The notes under the pieces are model-generated. The model searched no databases and was not told the origin of the DNA. It saw only the letters and a list, made by a program, of their open reading frames with translations. A DNA stretch of 64,000 nt from Fasciolopsis buskii (taxonomy: Eukaryota > Platyhelminthes > Trematoda > Plagiorchiida > Fasciolidae): positions 21,661 through 85,660 of the forward strand of contig LUCM01007393.1 in the NCBI GenBank assembly GCA_008360955.1, in the 5' to 3' direction. A program made the position numbers and the translations under genes. This document shows, one piece after another, positions 48,531-61,129 of the stretch (within the stretch, counting starts at the first letter, position 1; each line of letters begins with the position of its first letter).

Positions 48531-51080
48531 ACCAGAATGGAATCAAAAATCCCGCAAGAAAGCAATTAAATAACGATGACGCAGAATTGTACCTTAATCA
48601 ATCAAAGGGTGGCATTTTGTCAAAGTTGAGCCATTCTTCTGCTTCTCTGATCAAAAGTGCAATCACTCAGGAAGGAAATTTCATGGAAGAATACAGCTGT
48701 GGCAAAATATTTATTTCAATTAATTTTGGTTGTCGGTTTGCTCCATAAACATGTCTCATCAAAACTACTGCAAAGAAACGACGGTTTGTGTAAAAATAAT
48801 TTTCCCAAAAACATTTGACCGCGTTGTAACCCAGGAATATTTTATATCCTTGTTCGTAGAACTATTTACAGACATCTTCCCTTGAGGCAATGTGCGTCAA
48901 TCGAGCAGCATTCGACAAGATACATCCGTGTCTCATTAATCATCCTCATTAGAGACTATCATTAAACCGGAATTCCAATTCACGTGTGTCCTTCTGATCG
49001 CCAATGAAGCGGTGTAATTCCAGAATGTTTCACTGCGGTCGGCTGTTACGTTATTAGCAGATAGACAACATATGAAAGAGTTCCGAAACTCAAATAACCC
49101 AGAGTTCTTTGCGCAGAATGAATAATACGGTTTCTGTGATTTTGAGACAGCAAGATGCAGTTGATGTAGAATATCACCCGAAGGAAAATCTGTCAATACC
49201 ACGGCGAAGGCGTAGACTTTCGGCCAACATGTTTGTCAATGCGCGCACATAACTATTTTATGTACAGAAATACCTGATGTACACAACACGTTAGTATTTT
49301 GGACATATGCTTAGAATATCAGAATCCAAACTAAAGTGTTCTTTCACTTCTTCCGATATCCTGTGGACATTATGATTATTCAAGTATACTTTAGTCATAC
49401 TCACTGTTCCGCCCAGTCGAAACGTTGCTCACCAGTGACCGCACTATTCTCCCTTTTCATTTGTTACTTTTCACAATCCCCACTAGGGAATTTTACCGAT
49501 TATCTAGGCCACATGTGTATCATGATTATGCCCCTAAGTATGGTTCTCGAGACTGGAGAGAATAAACCAATCACTACTTCTATTTTTGTCACAAAGTTTA
49601 CGCTGGCTGATTAGTGTTTGTATATTCTAACATTTTGTTTTCATTTGCAACATTTACGTCCTCTTCGATTCTTGTCATCCTTACTTCCCGTCCGCCATTG
49701 CATCTTTTTCCCACATCCTCCAGAATCTTAGTTTATTCCACCTGTTTAGCACATACACTATCCGTCCACACCATTTTCTCACAATTATTTGTTACCAGCA
49801 CTTTTACTGTCTCTGCTCTTTGCTGAAACTCTCATCCCTAAACTTTTCGAACCACCCAAGCTATTTTTGGTGTCTTCTACCATATTTTAACTTTCGTTGC
49901 CAATAACGAACTTCCAAACCCTTTCGTTCTCCCGCAGCTTTAGATTCTGCCTTTATTTTACATCTCCTTGAGCCTGCCTTGTTAGTTCATTATCAACTCC
50001 CCGTTTTTTTTCAAAAGAAATTTTTTCAATTTTCCGTTTCCACTGCTATCGTGATCCCATTTTCCGTCTTGTGCTTCTGACAGAGTTCGGTCTAAGAAAA
50101 CAAACTGCAGTTATTACTCTCCCACTTGATTATACTATCGATCATATTTCTAATGTTCCCAAGGTTTCGAGAATTTCGCATTTGATTCTCCACGAAGTGA
50201 CGTCTCCGTGTTTTTTGTTTCTCCCTGTCTCTACAAGTACATATTGCACCTTGCTTCACTAGTCCATTCAGTTTCTCTCTTCTGTTTCTTCGTGAAGTCC
50301 GTCTACATAAAAATTGGATCTTATTGTCACATTTGCTTCTGTATATTGCAGAAATGCATATACAAGTTATCAGTTACCGCCTCTTCGGCTACCTATCTTC
50401 AGTTTCCAGCATTTGTGGTAGGAATGCCGAAATTCGAATAATATTGTGATTTTGTGAATAATCAACGAACCACCGTATTTCAATAATTAGTTGAACACGT
50501 GGTTGGGCGTATGAGGTTCAAGCACTTGTCAATCGGTTCATGAACAATTAACTTGGAGGAGATAAACGCGCCCAATCGCTTCCAGGCATTGCTTGTCATT
50601 CAAAGGTGAAATAAAAATAAGCGACTCAGTTCTTGTAAGAAAAATGTGCAAACAGTACTTCCTCCAAGAATTTATGTTTTCTCTCTAGGTATACATACAA
50701 CGCAGACAATGTCGACCAGGACTAAATCGGCACCATTCCTTCCACTATCTACAAAATCGCGAGGTATTTTGGCCTAAAACAAGAACTAAGAAAAATCTTT
50801 TTGGCGTTCTTAAACCTGCCCATTTCAGCCCGTGAGGTAGACTGCAAGTATCACGCAATAACATTTGGCTGTCATAACGACCTTGGAGATGCATTGTTTT
50901 GAATACACCAGTTCCCGGCCAAGTATGAAGCATTCGTAACTCACTCAAAACCTTGAATTAAAATTTAATCCCAAGAACAAGGTGCTATTGGAAGGATCAT
51001 ACATCAGTTCAATTAACAAGACCAAATGATGTAAGGAGTGTATCGAAAAATCGATGCGCCATGTATTGGCTTTTAATTGT
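48531..51080. other. No recognised gene; pyrimidine-rich tract
   Basis: From about 49330 to 50440 the plus strand is strongly T/C-rich, which alone explains the run of hydrophobic and serine-rich plus-strand frames (49336-49614, 49614-49826, 50071-50441). No protein family is recognisable. Confidence 0.45.
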
Positions 51081-51273
51081 GAATGATATAATGTTAATAA
51101 CACAGCGCTGTTGGTAGATATAATGCGCCAACGGTTCGACTACCGTGGGTAGTATTTCTCAAGGCAAGTATTTTGATCGTAAAACTTGCCTTGGAAAAGA
51201 CTACCCACGGTAGTCGAACCGTTGGAGCATTACATCTACCAACAACGCTGTGTTATTAACATTAAATCATTCA
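51081..51273. repeat. Head-to-head palindrome with nested mini-hairpins
   Basis: Left arm 51081-51168 and right arm 51185-51273 are near-perfect reverse complements around a 16-base loop. Each arm holds a smaller perfect hairpin (7-bp stem around CAC: GACTACC-CAC-GGTAGTC, one mismatch in the left arm) followed by GAACCGTTGG. A stem preceded by CTTGAGA or CTTGGAA and followed by GAAC resembles the helix II surroundings of the hammerhead ribozymes found in PLE pseudo-LTRs. However, the essential CUGANGA and GAAA boxes are not intact, so no activity is claimed. A single-arm relative lies at 28347-28476. Confidence 0.75.
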
Positions 51274-51589
51274 TTTCAATCATGATCAACACATCTGCCA
51301 CACGTTAGACGGAAGTCCCAATTTTTACAGACCACCTTAGGTTTTTTGATGCAAACGACGGATCTTCGGATTTTGTTTGTAGTTCTCTCTATCACCATAC
51401 CTATCTAGCTGGAGGCCACTAGTTTGGTGAAATAAACGACGAATTTTGAACGGACTGACCTGATTCTTTCAATTCTATTTGATCAAAATGACCATGATAT
51501 ACGGATAAATCAAAGTGCGGTACATTTGTTTACAAAGGTTTCCAAATATTATACCTGAGAATGAGAGCAAATCATGACCATGACAAAAT

Positions 51590-53700
51590 TTCACTTCAGC
51601 AGACTGTAAAGACGACAGAATTGACCACAGAGGTCTAGTTTTAAATAATTCGGATATCCGGTAGAATGACAAGAGTTGCGATAGTAAAGTAAAATTTTGT
51701 CAACACTTGTTGTGAGACACCAAGGGCACCCCTCAATTTTTTACAATTTTTTCGGTTTGCCTATTAGAACACCAGTGTCTGGCAGGAGTAAATAAATGTT
51801 TGTAACCAACACTCTTTAGTCATCTACATAACACTTATACAGCAATGTGAATTCCAATGTCCGTCACAAGAATTGGAGGCACCCCTCCCCACTTGATGAA
51901 TAACTTCTGCAATGCATAAAAGCCCTTATATTTGGCGATGTTGTGAAGATCATTTTTGGCCACAATGAATAGGACTCAGTGACCACCGAAGCATGGTATC
52001 CCCACCGGAATTGACCACGATAATTTGCATGTAGTTGCTGCCAAGATTCGTTAGACACTGGCCACGGGTCTAATTTGAGGGTGTAGTATGGAAATTTTGC
52101 AGACAAGCCCTGCGGTCGTTTGCGATATATCTATATTTGGCCACCAACAAGTGACCCTGAGAAGTGATTTCATTTTCTCAACACACACATGAACAGAAAG
52201 TAAGTCATCTAGAACAACTTTGCGGCTGTTGGGCGATATCCAATGCCACCATTTAAGAGCAAAATAGTATTTGAAGTTAATGAAAGTTCATTCCCGGTCT
52301 TATGAAACTTGCTTCTGACATATGGGGTCCATACCCGATATAAAGCAGAAAGGACTCTGTGTTTAGGAATACCCCAGCTCCACTTTGATAAACACCACAA
52401 CACACAGGTAACCGGCCTGCCATCCTGCTCTGTGGCTGCACCAACTCCAAAAGCCCTGCTTCGGTATTCAGAACAGAGTTGAAGGAGATAACGGGCAAAG
52501 AATACCACTAGGAGACAAAAAATGAACTGAGAGAAAGCACGTTTATGAGAAATTGATTACGTAAAGGAGTGGTCAGAAACCAACTGAAACAAACATAATC
52601 TCGCAGAGAAAACTTCAGAATGGAACGAGGATAATAATAGAGAGCGCACTTCTGACAAGTTCCCGGGTGTTGGTTCATTCACCAAAGGAGACATCCGTTT
52701 AGGATCCCCTCTCAAGCAGTGGCCCTCAACCAAATAGACAAGACATTCAAAATTTGTGACAGGGAATGCGCATTTTTTTGAACTAGCAGAAACATTCTTG
52801 CCATAAACCTTCTGAAACAGCTTCAAAAGCGCCCACTATGCGTCGGTTTATCTGGAGCGTACACAATGACATCATCTTGGTATGCCATAGCTCCATCGAC
52901 AGTTGCCGAAAAATAGCAGGCGATTTATTAGAGATAAAAAAATTTATACTGATAGAGCTCGTATGGTTTGTTGATTGTAGCTAATACCATCGATAATTCC
53001 TAGATAAGAATCGGAAGATATGCTCCTTTCAAGTAAACTTTTGGATAACTTTTGGAACCAGTAAGTTTATTCAAAATGTTTTAGGGTTCAGCAATAGTAG
53101 AAATGCGCCGTTTCAGACAGCGACTGACGTTCCAATAATAATTACCACACATTCGACCAGATTTTCCGCCGGGCTTTGGTACGTTTATAAATGGTGCAGT
53201 TCAGACTGAACACCACATGAGAATTCGTTTTTCAACCGAATACTTCAGTACCTTGAGGATCGGTTCACGAAGATCCTAAGGCGCAATGCGGCTTGTGAGC
53301 AACGTCGGCGATTGGCAACCTCAGTAACAAGAAAGGCTGCTTTCCTGTTACCCGTAGCTTGTGAACATTTAGCAATAAATTCCTAAAAGTACAAATGCTC
53401 CTAAAACTAACAGGCCACGACAACTGAAGTTGAAACAGCTTCAAGGCTGGTGGTGCCAAAACAGAACTACTTGAATCCATCAAAACAATCACGAAGTGTT
53501 ACTTGTTGCATGAATCAAAAATTGGAATAGAGGTTATGTCCGCGACCGAAATGGAATGTCTTGTGATACCACATACGTTGAGTGAAGTAGGATGGATGTT
53601 GCATTCAGGATAAAGGTTCAATGAGCGGGGCTTTGATATCATGAACTCGACGCTATGGCATCAACAATAAAAGCGTGTTTAGTGCCGTTAACAGCTGCAA
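51590..53700 (-). mobile_element. Ty3/Gypsy LTR retrotransposon pol remnant (CsRn1-like)
   Basis: Minus-strand pol modules occur in the expected order. RT: P-K-P-G-G-K-S-G-R-M-C-G-N-Y-Y-W near 53160-53200, then L-K-R-R-I-S-T-I-A-E-P, then the catalytic box Y-Q-D-D-V-I-V-Y with Y-Q-D-D at 52870-52881, then K-K-C-A-F-P-V-T-N-F and P-T-P-G-N-L-S-E-V-R-S-L in 52557-52826. RNase H: 52209-52508, with E-Q-D-G-R-P-V-T-C-V and C-L-S-K. Integrase: 51864-52106, with P-W-P-V-S-N-E-S-W-Q-Q-L-H-A and Y-S-L-W-P-K, continuing decayed to about 51590. The YQDD box is intact but stops and frameshifts separate all modules. Protease and gag upstream of about 53300 are uncertain, and no LTRs were found. The CsRn1-like label, a group known from liver flukes, is inference. 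Confidence 0.75.
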
Positions 53701-55062
53701 AAATCCCATACAAGCCACCTGATTTAAAACTATCAGCGACCACTGAAAGTTATTCGAACTGAAGCCTATACTGGGTCTCATCTATGCACTAGTTTGCAAC
53801 TGACAGATTTACATACCATAGCACGAATATAGAGAGTTCTGACGAGAAATTCGAGCCAACCAATGACATTTTCTTCCTTACGTTCTACTCATCCATTACC
53901 TACTAAATTTTCTGGGACGAATCTCGTTTTTTGCTTCATCGCATCAACTTAACGGTATCGTTTACACAACCTGGACCCTGGCTATTGCTACGAGCGTGGG
54001 TAAGCTGCTGGTTGACGTTGTCTGATACCCTTGTCGTTCACGTGATTTGCTGTCAGACGGCTGAGTAACATGGTCCGAAAGGAATGCTGTTGGGGTTTCA
54101 TTATTGTACATAATTAATTTGTTCCAAATAGTATCGTAGCGCTTTGGATACGTCTTTGTTTTGATTTGAGACAGTTTGGTCGCTACACGTCGCTCAGATT
54201 TTCGCTCGAGCGGCTTACAAACAGGCTTTGACACATCCATGGGAAAACTTTCTGTGCTTCACAGTTGCCAATCACGTTCTTTGCAGCGGAATGTGTCGGG
54301 GAAATTTCTGGATTATTTGACCCAACAATGTATATTCATGAGGCCTTAAGGCGTTGCCAAAGCCATGTCTAACCTGGGTATATGTTTGCTAGGATGTGGG
54401 CATTCATGTTTTACTGGAAGCAATTTTCTATTTCTCTATTTGAATCAGACATGCAGAAACATCGGCAATGCATCGCCAACCGTAATGTGATTCCCGAACA
54501 GATGCATCGTCTCACAGCTGAACGTTCGGCGAAAGCTTTTCTTCAGGTGAGAATTCAGTTTCAATTTTACACGGTATCATGTCAGATGGCAAGGCATGGT
54601 GTCGGCGAAAAGACTGTGCAAATGAAGAACAATACATGCACCAATAAACCGCCGAACAGCGATGATCTGATCTATCAAACTCCGGGTTTGACTGTGGAAT
54701 TTTTTTGACTATCATGTGTGCTATGAAACCTACATGCGAGCGAAAAATATTCTGAAGAGCCAATAACATCTTATCACCTAAAATCTTCCCAATGCCAACA
54801 GTTATCGGATACCGTTTCGAAATTTTGCACACCCGAAATCAGGTGCAAGTGTCTACTCCTGCCTTACCGTGATACAGTTGCATTATATCCGATTGTGCAC
54901 AGTCGGCCACCGTGAGAAGTTGGTAAAGTAATTTGCGGATAGCCGTTTCGTTTCATTGAGTTCGTTGAGGAGAACTCGGTGGCTATCGTAACTGGACAGC
55001 GGGTAAAATGGATAAAGTATGTGTTGTGGCTCTGAGCCCCTGTAAATCGTGTCAAAAAGTAG
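53701..55062. other. No recognised feature
   Basis: Might contain eroded gag of the Gypsy element, but no Gag motif or zinc knuckle could be seen. Overlapping frames at 54382-54708 (plus) and 54512-54832 (minus) are unassigned. Confidence 0.4.
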
Positions 55063-55494
55063 GTGAAAGAGCCTCCCTCCGTTAATCGCAAGACTCATTG
55101 GATAACAGTAAATCACGCTCAAGGTAGGTCAGCGTGTTCGTCAAGTTGCAGCGTATCACGACCAAGCAATCTGAGATCAAAACTGCTGGAGGAACTATCA
55201 GAGCTACCTTTCTCCTACGTAAGTTTCATGCACATCTGCACACAGTAATTAAGTTGGAAACTTGTTGTTCGGAGTAGCTTCGATGCTAAAAGTCCATTTA
55301 CTTCCAAAAAGCTAATAGGAGTCCTTCTGGAACCACCGGAGCTGGAGGAAACGTCTTTGTTTATTCGACGATCAACACCGAAGACTTTGGACTTGAATAC
55401 CCACGACCCCTGTACTTTTGCGGAATTTCGTCATAAGTTCATCGACTTAAAACGCTTGCAGAGAATCACCACGGTTCAGACCTTGAACACTTAA
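55063..55494 (+). CDS. Candidate two-exon coding segment, unknown function
   Basis: An open frame (from 55063, or from an acceptor at 55092, CGTTAATCGCAAG) runs to a strong donor CTAC/GTAAGT at 55218/55219. An acceptor TTTACTTCCAAAAAG at 55311 starts a second open piece in the same phase that ends at the stop 55492-55494. The second piece is charged and helix-like (L-E-P-P-E-L-E-E-T, then F-R-H-K-F-I-D-L-K-R-L). The intron would be 93 bases. The product is not recognised, and one good donor with matching phase is only modest support. Confidence 0.25.
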
Positions 55495-57439
55495 TCCAAT
55501 ATTGAGCCTAAATAACACCCCCCTTCTCTCCAGTATTTCGCTGGATTTTCCGACGCATTCAGAAAGGAAAAAAGCATCCTGTGTGCTCCTAGCACCACCA
55601 TGCACGTCCTGAAGCTAAAGAATGAGCCATCGGTGAAGAAACTGGGGGAGTAAATTTTTGAACTGTCACCTCGCCATTTTCGGGTGCTTTCGTGGCTATA
55701 CGGGAATCCCTAGGGAACAGTAAGAGTGAACTTCACACCATTGGGCAGCAACTGGTGGCCACATGTCAAACCAAATCAACTCACTCGGGGATCCTTGTTA
55801 ACAATGTCGCGAATTTCAAAAGATTCAACAAAAACCATCGGATATCAGTTACCATGAGCAGTAGGTAATGCGATTTTTAATGATTTTGTAAATTTGCACT
55901 CCATGTTCTTGAAAACCGTCTCGGGTGGGACATATTGTGACTGCACCCGTGAACTCCTGCGCCAGCTCACGACAACAGATCGCTTCGGGTAGTCGAATAC
56001 GAAAATCTGTCTTCGTCGGGAGTAATGTTCCCTCGTCGTAGGTGAGAAACTATTCCAGATGTCATTGTATTTTAGACACGGTCTTCCGGCAGGACTACAC
56101 CGGCGCAATCACATCCAACTTCCGAGAAAACAGGATGCGTTCTTTACAGTGCAGCAGAACACTAGTGAAAGATGGCCGTGATAAAAATCAGAAGCGTTGA
56201 TGTGCAATATTTACCCAACGAGGTGAGGTAATGCCCATTATTAAATAGCGTACTCTGTCACTCTGTGGTAATTGCTTGGTGTAGTTAATCCCGCAGTTGT
56301 AGGTGTAACTTTGATGTTCGTCAGAGGAGTTACTATTTCTTGTTTGCTTGAACGTTAGTAGGTAAATTTATATGGAGTATTAGTGTCATTGGTGGCACAG
56401 ATACCTATGTTTAAGCAAAAAAGGACCAGTTATTTGCGGCTGGAAGCAATAACCGAATACCTACTTTTCTTTCACTTCAGGATATGGAAGAATTGCAGCT
56501 GACCGTTAATTGGTCAACGGACTAAATCAACCAGCTTAGCCGCATAGGGTTTAGTGTACATTTTTGACTTCATATTGTAACACATTTTCAGACATTAACG
56601 ACGGTTTTATTTTATTTTTCCTTAGCCCGTTGCGTTAAGAAAGAACACGGGTGCAGAAATAAATGCACCCGCTTTTGGATTGACGTCGAGTCTCATACGA
56701 TTTACTTCGCACGAGCGTTTATACTAAGATTTTAATAAACTCCACTTGACAGCTTTTCTGGAGAATCGTCGCAAAGTGCTTTACGTGGGAGGTTTTGCAG
56801 AACAGTCCCCAAAGCGACCGCCAACTGGTGCAAAGTGCATGTTTCGAGGTAGGTATCCAAGGCCGCAGTGAATCGGTTTGAGGACCCTTTCGGGACTGTT
56901 TCCAGTTGGTTTGGGGGTGTTTTTGCCGACTACGTCAAGATGATTTATTTCGCCTATATGGCGACCGCTTAATTAGATTTCTTATTGGCCTCCCAAAATA
57001 AGATTTTGCTGCCTGACTCTGTAGTCCCGGTATGAAACCCAAATACCTTTATCAACATTCCATACCAAGTCATAAAAACGGGTTCTCTCAGCTACTTCAA
57101 AGTTAACTAGATTGTCGTGTGCCTACATCAGAGATTCTATTTCAGCCTACTTCAGAGAATTCGACATTTTAAGATAACTAAAACTTTCTTGAGTTCATGG
57201 GCTTACTTCCCTAATAATAACGAGAAAAATGATGCTCGCTTAGTCTTCTAAGCGTTTTCATTAATAATGAATCATACCTTAAAGCACTCCAGGAAGATTG
57301 AACTTTCATGACATGAAAAATTGATTTATTCTCCACTGGAACTTTAACATGAAAATTTTTAAGGACAAACTTGTGCGCAGTGTTGTTCGTTCAAAGCTAT
57401 GAATTGTCGATGAACAAACGAATCTGTAGTAAATAGGTC
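55495..57439. other. No recognised feature
   Basis: An 87-codon minus frame (55845-56108) is the longest. No repeat or domain was recognised. Confidence 0.45.
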
Positions 57440-57814
57440 TGAATCAGCAACCAGAGTCCCATATCAGAACATGCCGGCCGAGCACGTTTTGCAGTCGTAG
57501 CTGAAGTCAAGGTTAACCACAAGTACAATGAACAGCTGCATGAATCATCAACCAGTTCAACTACAATCGCCAAAATTGTACTTCGTGAATGGTCAGAATC
57601 TTTTGCATCTATGCTAGGAAAAATTTTCCGTAGACCGCCTTTGCACTGCTCGCCAAACAAAATCTTTCTCAAAGTTATGAATCTAGTCTTGTTATCCGAA
57701 TGGTTCCCGGATCTAAACTATCGGATTTTCTGTGGAGGTGGTCGCCCTGCAATAGTGGAAATTGGACAACAGAGACGACCATCATTATGGAACACCCAGC
57801 ATCTTAGACGTTGA
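57440..57814 (+). other. Unassigned open frame of about 124 codons
   Basis: Without requiring ATG, one plus-strand frame stays open from about 57440 to the stop at 57812-57814. The peptide alternates charged and hydrophobic residues (A-V-V-A-E-V-K-V-N-H-K-Y, then I-V-L-R-E-W-S-E-S-F) and would fit an exon, but no domain is recognised. The 91-codon minus frame opposite it is taken as its shadow, though either could be the random one. Confidence 0.25.
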
Positions 57815-58639
57815 TCACGTAGACGCAGTGCGCAAAAACACCGGCGAGACGAAAAAAGGAACCCAGTGATAAGCGTACAAACTGGGTGGAAGCAACGTTT
57901 ATGAAATCAGCTAGAGACGGAAAAAATCAAGTTTAATTTTCTCTGTTTTCTTTTTCTAGTGGCATGATTTTACATCAAAAGTTTCAGGAGAAGGGTTTTA
58001 ATTGTGTGCAGCTTAAAATGAATACCGTTTTAGTCTTATAAACTTATTTAACATTAACTTGCCGGTGTCTTTGCTCAAGGCGCGGACTACTTTTCAGACA
58101 GACCTTTCTGCAAGGATACTGTTCTGTGAATAATGTTGTTGCGATCACTAGTTCTAGGTCGAAGCTCGAGTATCGTTTTCGAATGGTGTTTATAGTTTTC
58201 AAGGCTCACGTTCATAAGGAACGCGTCTGCAAGCCAAGATACGAATAAACTGAACCACAAAAAGAGTTATCTCCAATGCGCCGTGTTCCTAGCGTTACTC
58301 TCTGTAAGCCAGGCACTTTGAAGTTGCCGAGGATCAGCCTCATGGCTTTTCTTTGTGCACTTTCTTGTCAACCTCGGTCCCTAATCAGGTTACCGTGTGC
58401 AATGTGGTTAAAATCTCCACTGGGGTCCCATGAGATATATGAATTTCCTCCCCCGAGCTAGTGGGATCACCAATTCCTGTCTTGTCGGACAGGCGGGTGG
58501 CGGAATTGTTGGCTGCTTCATGATGTTGAGAAAGGCGGAGACTCCCCAAGTGAGAAGCTTAAAATTTCCTGCCGCACAACGTCGCGCATTGTGGTGTCTG
58601 TACCCAACCTAAACAACTAAGCCAGACAGTTTCCAAATA
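57815..58639. other. No recognised feature
   Basis: Could hold the distal part of the minus-strand LINE at 58845-60000, beyond the SINE, but I could not align any RT tail convincingly. Confidence 0.4.
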
Positions 58640-58828
58640 ATGGGGTTTTATCTTTTTTCTTTTATTTCCGTTTTTATTAATGAAACAACAATGTACGCCA
58701 ATTTTCAGGAACGGGCAGCAGCCAACAGAGGGCTGCCAAATAGAGTAGTTGCTCGGCAGTGAGAGGAATCGAACCCGCGACCTTCACGGTCAAACTCCAA
58801 GACCTTATCTGCTTGGCCATCGCCGGCC
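58640..58828 (-). mobile_element. tRNA-derived SINE, copy 2
   Basis: The minus strand starts GGCCGGCGATGGCC with an A-box-like TGGCCAAGCAGATAAGG (58803-58819) and a perfect B box GGTTCGATTCC (58765-58775). The body contains GGCAGCCCTCTGTTGG and ends TTTCATTAATAAA then A-rich sequence. The body and tail match the SINE at 11527-11704. This copy is better preserved in the promoter boxes. The exact 3' end is set where the A-rich tail fades. Confidence 0.8.
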
Positions 58829-58844
58829 AAAGTGATGCCCGTTG

Positions 58845-60000
58845 TCACTTTAATAATGAAAAGGAAGTAGAAGGTAGAAGATAAAGTAAGAATTTGAGAG
58901 GGCCTGAGAAAGCACCTTGATTGATTCCAGCATGATTACGAGATGGTTTAGATAGGAAAAGGCCAGCTCTAACCACAGAAGCTCTCCCCATAACAAAACT
59001 GTGAACATACGTGGGCGTTCGATCACATATTTCATTGAGAACGCAAGCGGGTGGTACGTACATTCATTACAAAACAAGTCAAAATCGCCGGGTTTTGGTC
59101 GCTCTTGTGTATTGTTCTTTTCCAGAACACGCTCGAGCAAGATCTATGTCCGGACGGGCAGAGCCTTCCCGGTGAGATCCAACCATATACCAAACACCCT
59201 TCATTTCGTTCCTTTGGATCTTCATCTGACTGTGTTGTTCCTGTTGCTCGAACTGTCGCCTTCAGCTGGGGAAATCGTGCTGTCTGCTTGAATTCTGGTT
59301 TTGCTGCAGCTTTTTGCTGCTTCCGCGGTCTTTATCCTTTGCGGAGTGCAGCTGAAAAATTCTTGTTGCTTCTTCGGACGAATGTGTCGGACTGCTTCTT
59401 CCTGCGCGGTCGGTTACAGTCCATATTCCTTGTGATCCTACTGTTCTCTAAATTATAACTTGCTTTTCGCCTTTGGGGAATAAGAATTTAAAGCCTTTGG
59501 AATTATCATTGAAAATATCGTATGAAGCCAATTAATCGTCGCAAGCCTGGGTCAAACTGTACACGACACAATGCCTGGTTTTGAGGCGTCATCTGCCTGG
59601 AAGGAAGTCGTGCTCAGGATTAGGAATGGGGTTGTTACTGCGCGGGCAGATAGTTCAAGACTGCGTTCGCAAACGTCATTCAAGTCATTAGTCGGACTCA
59701 TTGGACTGGAGCTCCCTGGTTTTTAGCACACTCAAAGATTGGTGTGATTATTGCCCGCCTCCAGGATGCCGACACTATGCCTAAGTGAGGGCGTTGTTAG
59801 AAGATTTCCGTTTGTTGCAGGCGGATTTAAAGAAGAACATTTGCTGACAGCACGCTGCTGCCTGATTACATGACTTACAATTTTGGAATTGTAGAGTCTA
59901 CGACAGGTTCTCAATGCAGCCACAGTAGCTTTCAGCTTTTAGGTTTTCTACCTCGCAAAAGGGTCTCAGCCCTCTCGCAGATATAGATTTCTCAAGGTCA
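58845..60000 (-). mobile_element. LINE reverse transcriptase remnant (CR1/Jockey-like)
   Basis: The minus strand reads W-R-R-A-I-I-T-P-I-F-E near 59755-59735, then N-P-E-H-D-F-L-P-G-R near 59630-59600 at the proper distance. Motif A, with a stop just before, reads L-A-S-Y-D-I-F-N-D-N-S-K-G-F near 59530-59490. Motif B appears as H-A-G-I-N-Q-G-A-F-S-G-P-L-K-F-L-L-Y near 58930-58880. Motifs A and B are about 600 bases apart where about 200 is usual, so 59150-59450 may be inserted or scrambled sequence. The 135-codon plus-strand frame there (59051-59458) is treated as an antisense shadow. The SINE at 58640-58828 lies directly after motif B in the same orientation. Confidence 0.6.
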
Positions 60001-61129
60001 AATTGTCCTTTCCTGGGTACAAACAGATAACAGGTCTGGTGGATGCAACCCCCGATTTAAGCGTTGAGGGTATCGGCGTTTGCCTCGGGTTTTATACGCC
60101 CTGGTTCTTTCGGCTTGGAAGTGGCGGATATTATCAGAGTTCGCTGTGGAAGGGTTAGCTTTGTTCACATTTTAGGCTTCCTACCGACCAATGAATTGTA
60201 CACTCGAAAGTAGGTAGGTGCAGTGTATTTCTCCCAAAGCAGGAAGGATGGCGGCCGGGCCCACCTAGTAATTTTCACTTGTCATCAGCTCGTCTCATCC
60301 CGCGTGTTGCACCCAAGTTATTCATGACATCATTTTGGCTAGTGTATGTCCAAAAGGGCCACCAACAATACTTCTACTCCTGTGTACTGTCGAAACTCAC
60401 AAGTGGAAACAGTTGGGCGGAATGTCACATGTTCCAGAACACTCAGCCACTCGGTGATATAAGTGGACTGTTCTAGACTGGTGTGGAGAGGTCTCTAGAA
60501 GATATACAAAAAAGGAATTGTATCAGGCGAAAGAATGAGGTAGAAGGGTAAAGGTTATTTGGGTTGAAGACCACATCTCCGCCCACTCCCACCTTGTCAC
60601 TCATATCGCATAAATTGTTGACCAGCTGCCGTGATCTGTTTACCTCGGAAGTCAGGAAAGATCAGGTATTTGTTAGGCTTACTGTGTGCTATGTTCTGTT
60701 TGCGAAGAGCCGTTTAAACGCCATAATTTTATTAGAAGGAGCTTGATAATTCGTTTGGACGCATTTTAGTCTCCGCCAGTAAAAACATTCGGAAAGCGAA
60801 ACATCACTATTTTTGAGCTAGGTCGATTGCCGAAGAACTCGTGATGTTTTGGCTCTCTTCTCCTATGGCAGCTGGAGAATTTTGACTTTTGTCGAGCATT
60901 GGGTTATTTTCTTAAAGTTCTCGTGCTTGGGGTCTACTGAATGCATCTAAGTTGTCACGCGGTGAAGAAGAACAGCATTCAGGATTGTCCGAATTAGCTG
61001 AGTCCCGACTAAGTGAACAACGTCTTCCCTGCAAAAGCCACTAGGATTTCGTGCACGAAATATCCGGCTGGTCACGTCCGCAGCCGCAGTACACGTCAAA
61101 GGAGCGTTACCAACAAGTCCTAGTTTGTG
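60001..61129. other. No recognised feature
   Basis: Short plus-strand frames (60279-60476, 60564-60746) have no recognised motif. The distal part may be the 5' side of the endonuclease scrap that follows. Confidence 0.4.

Noticed and set aside
49336..50441. Cluster of plus-strand hydrophobic frames resembling membrane proteins
   Set aside because: Explained by the T/C-rich composition of the strand.
51081..51273. Active hammerhead ribozyme
   Set aside because: The CUGANGA and GAAA core boxes are not intact in either arm; only the general layout is similar.
59051..59458. 135-codon plus-strand frame
   Set aside because: Lies opposite a minus-strand LINE RT remnant and has no recognisable domain.
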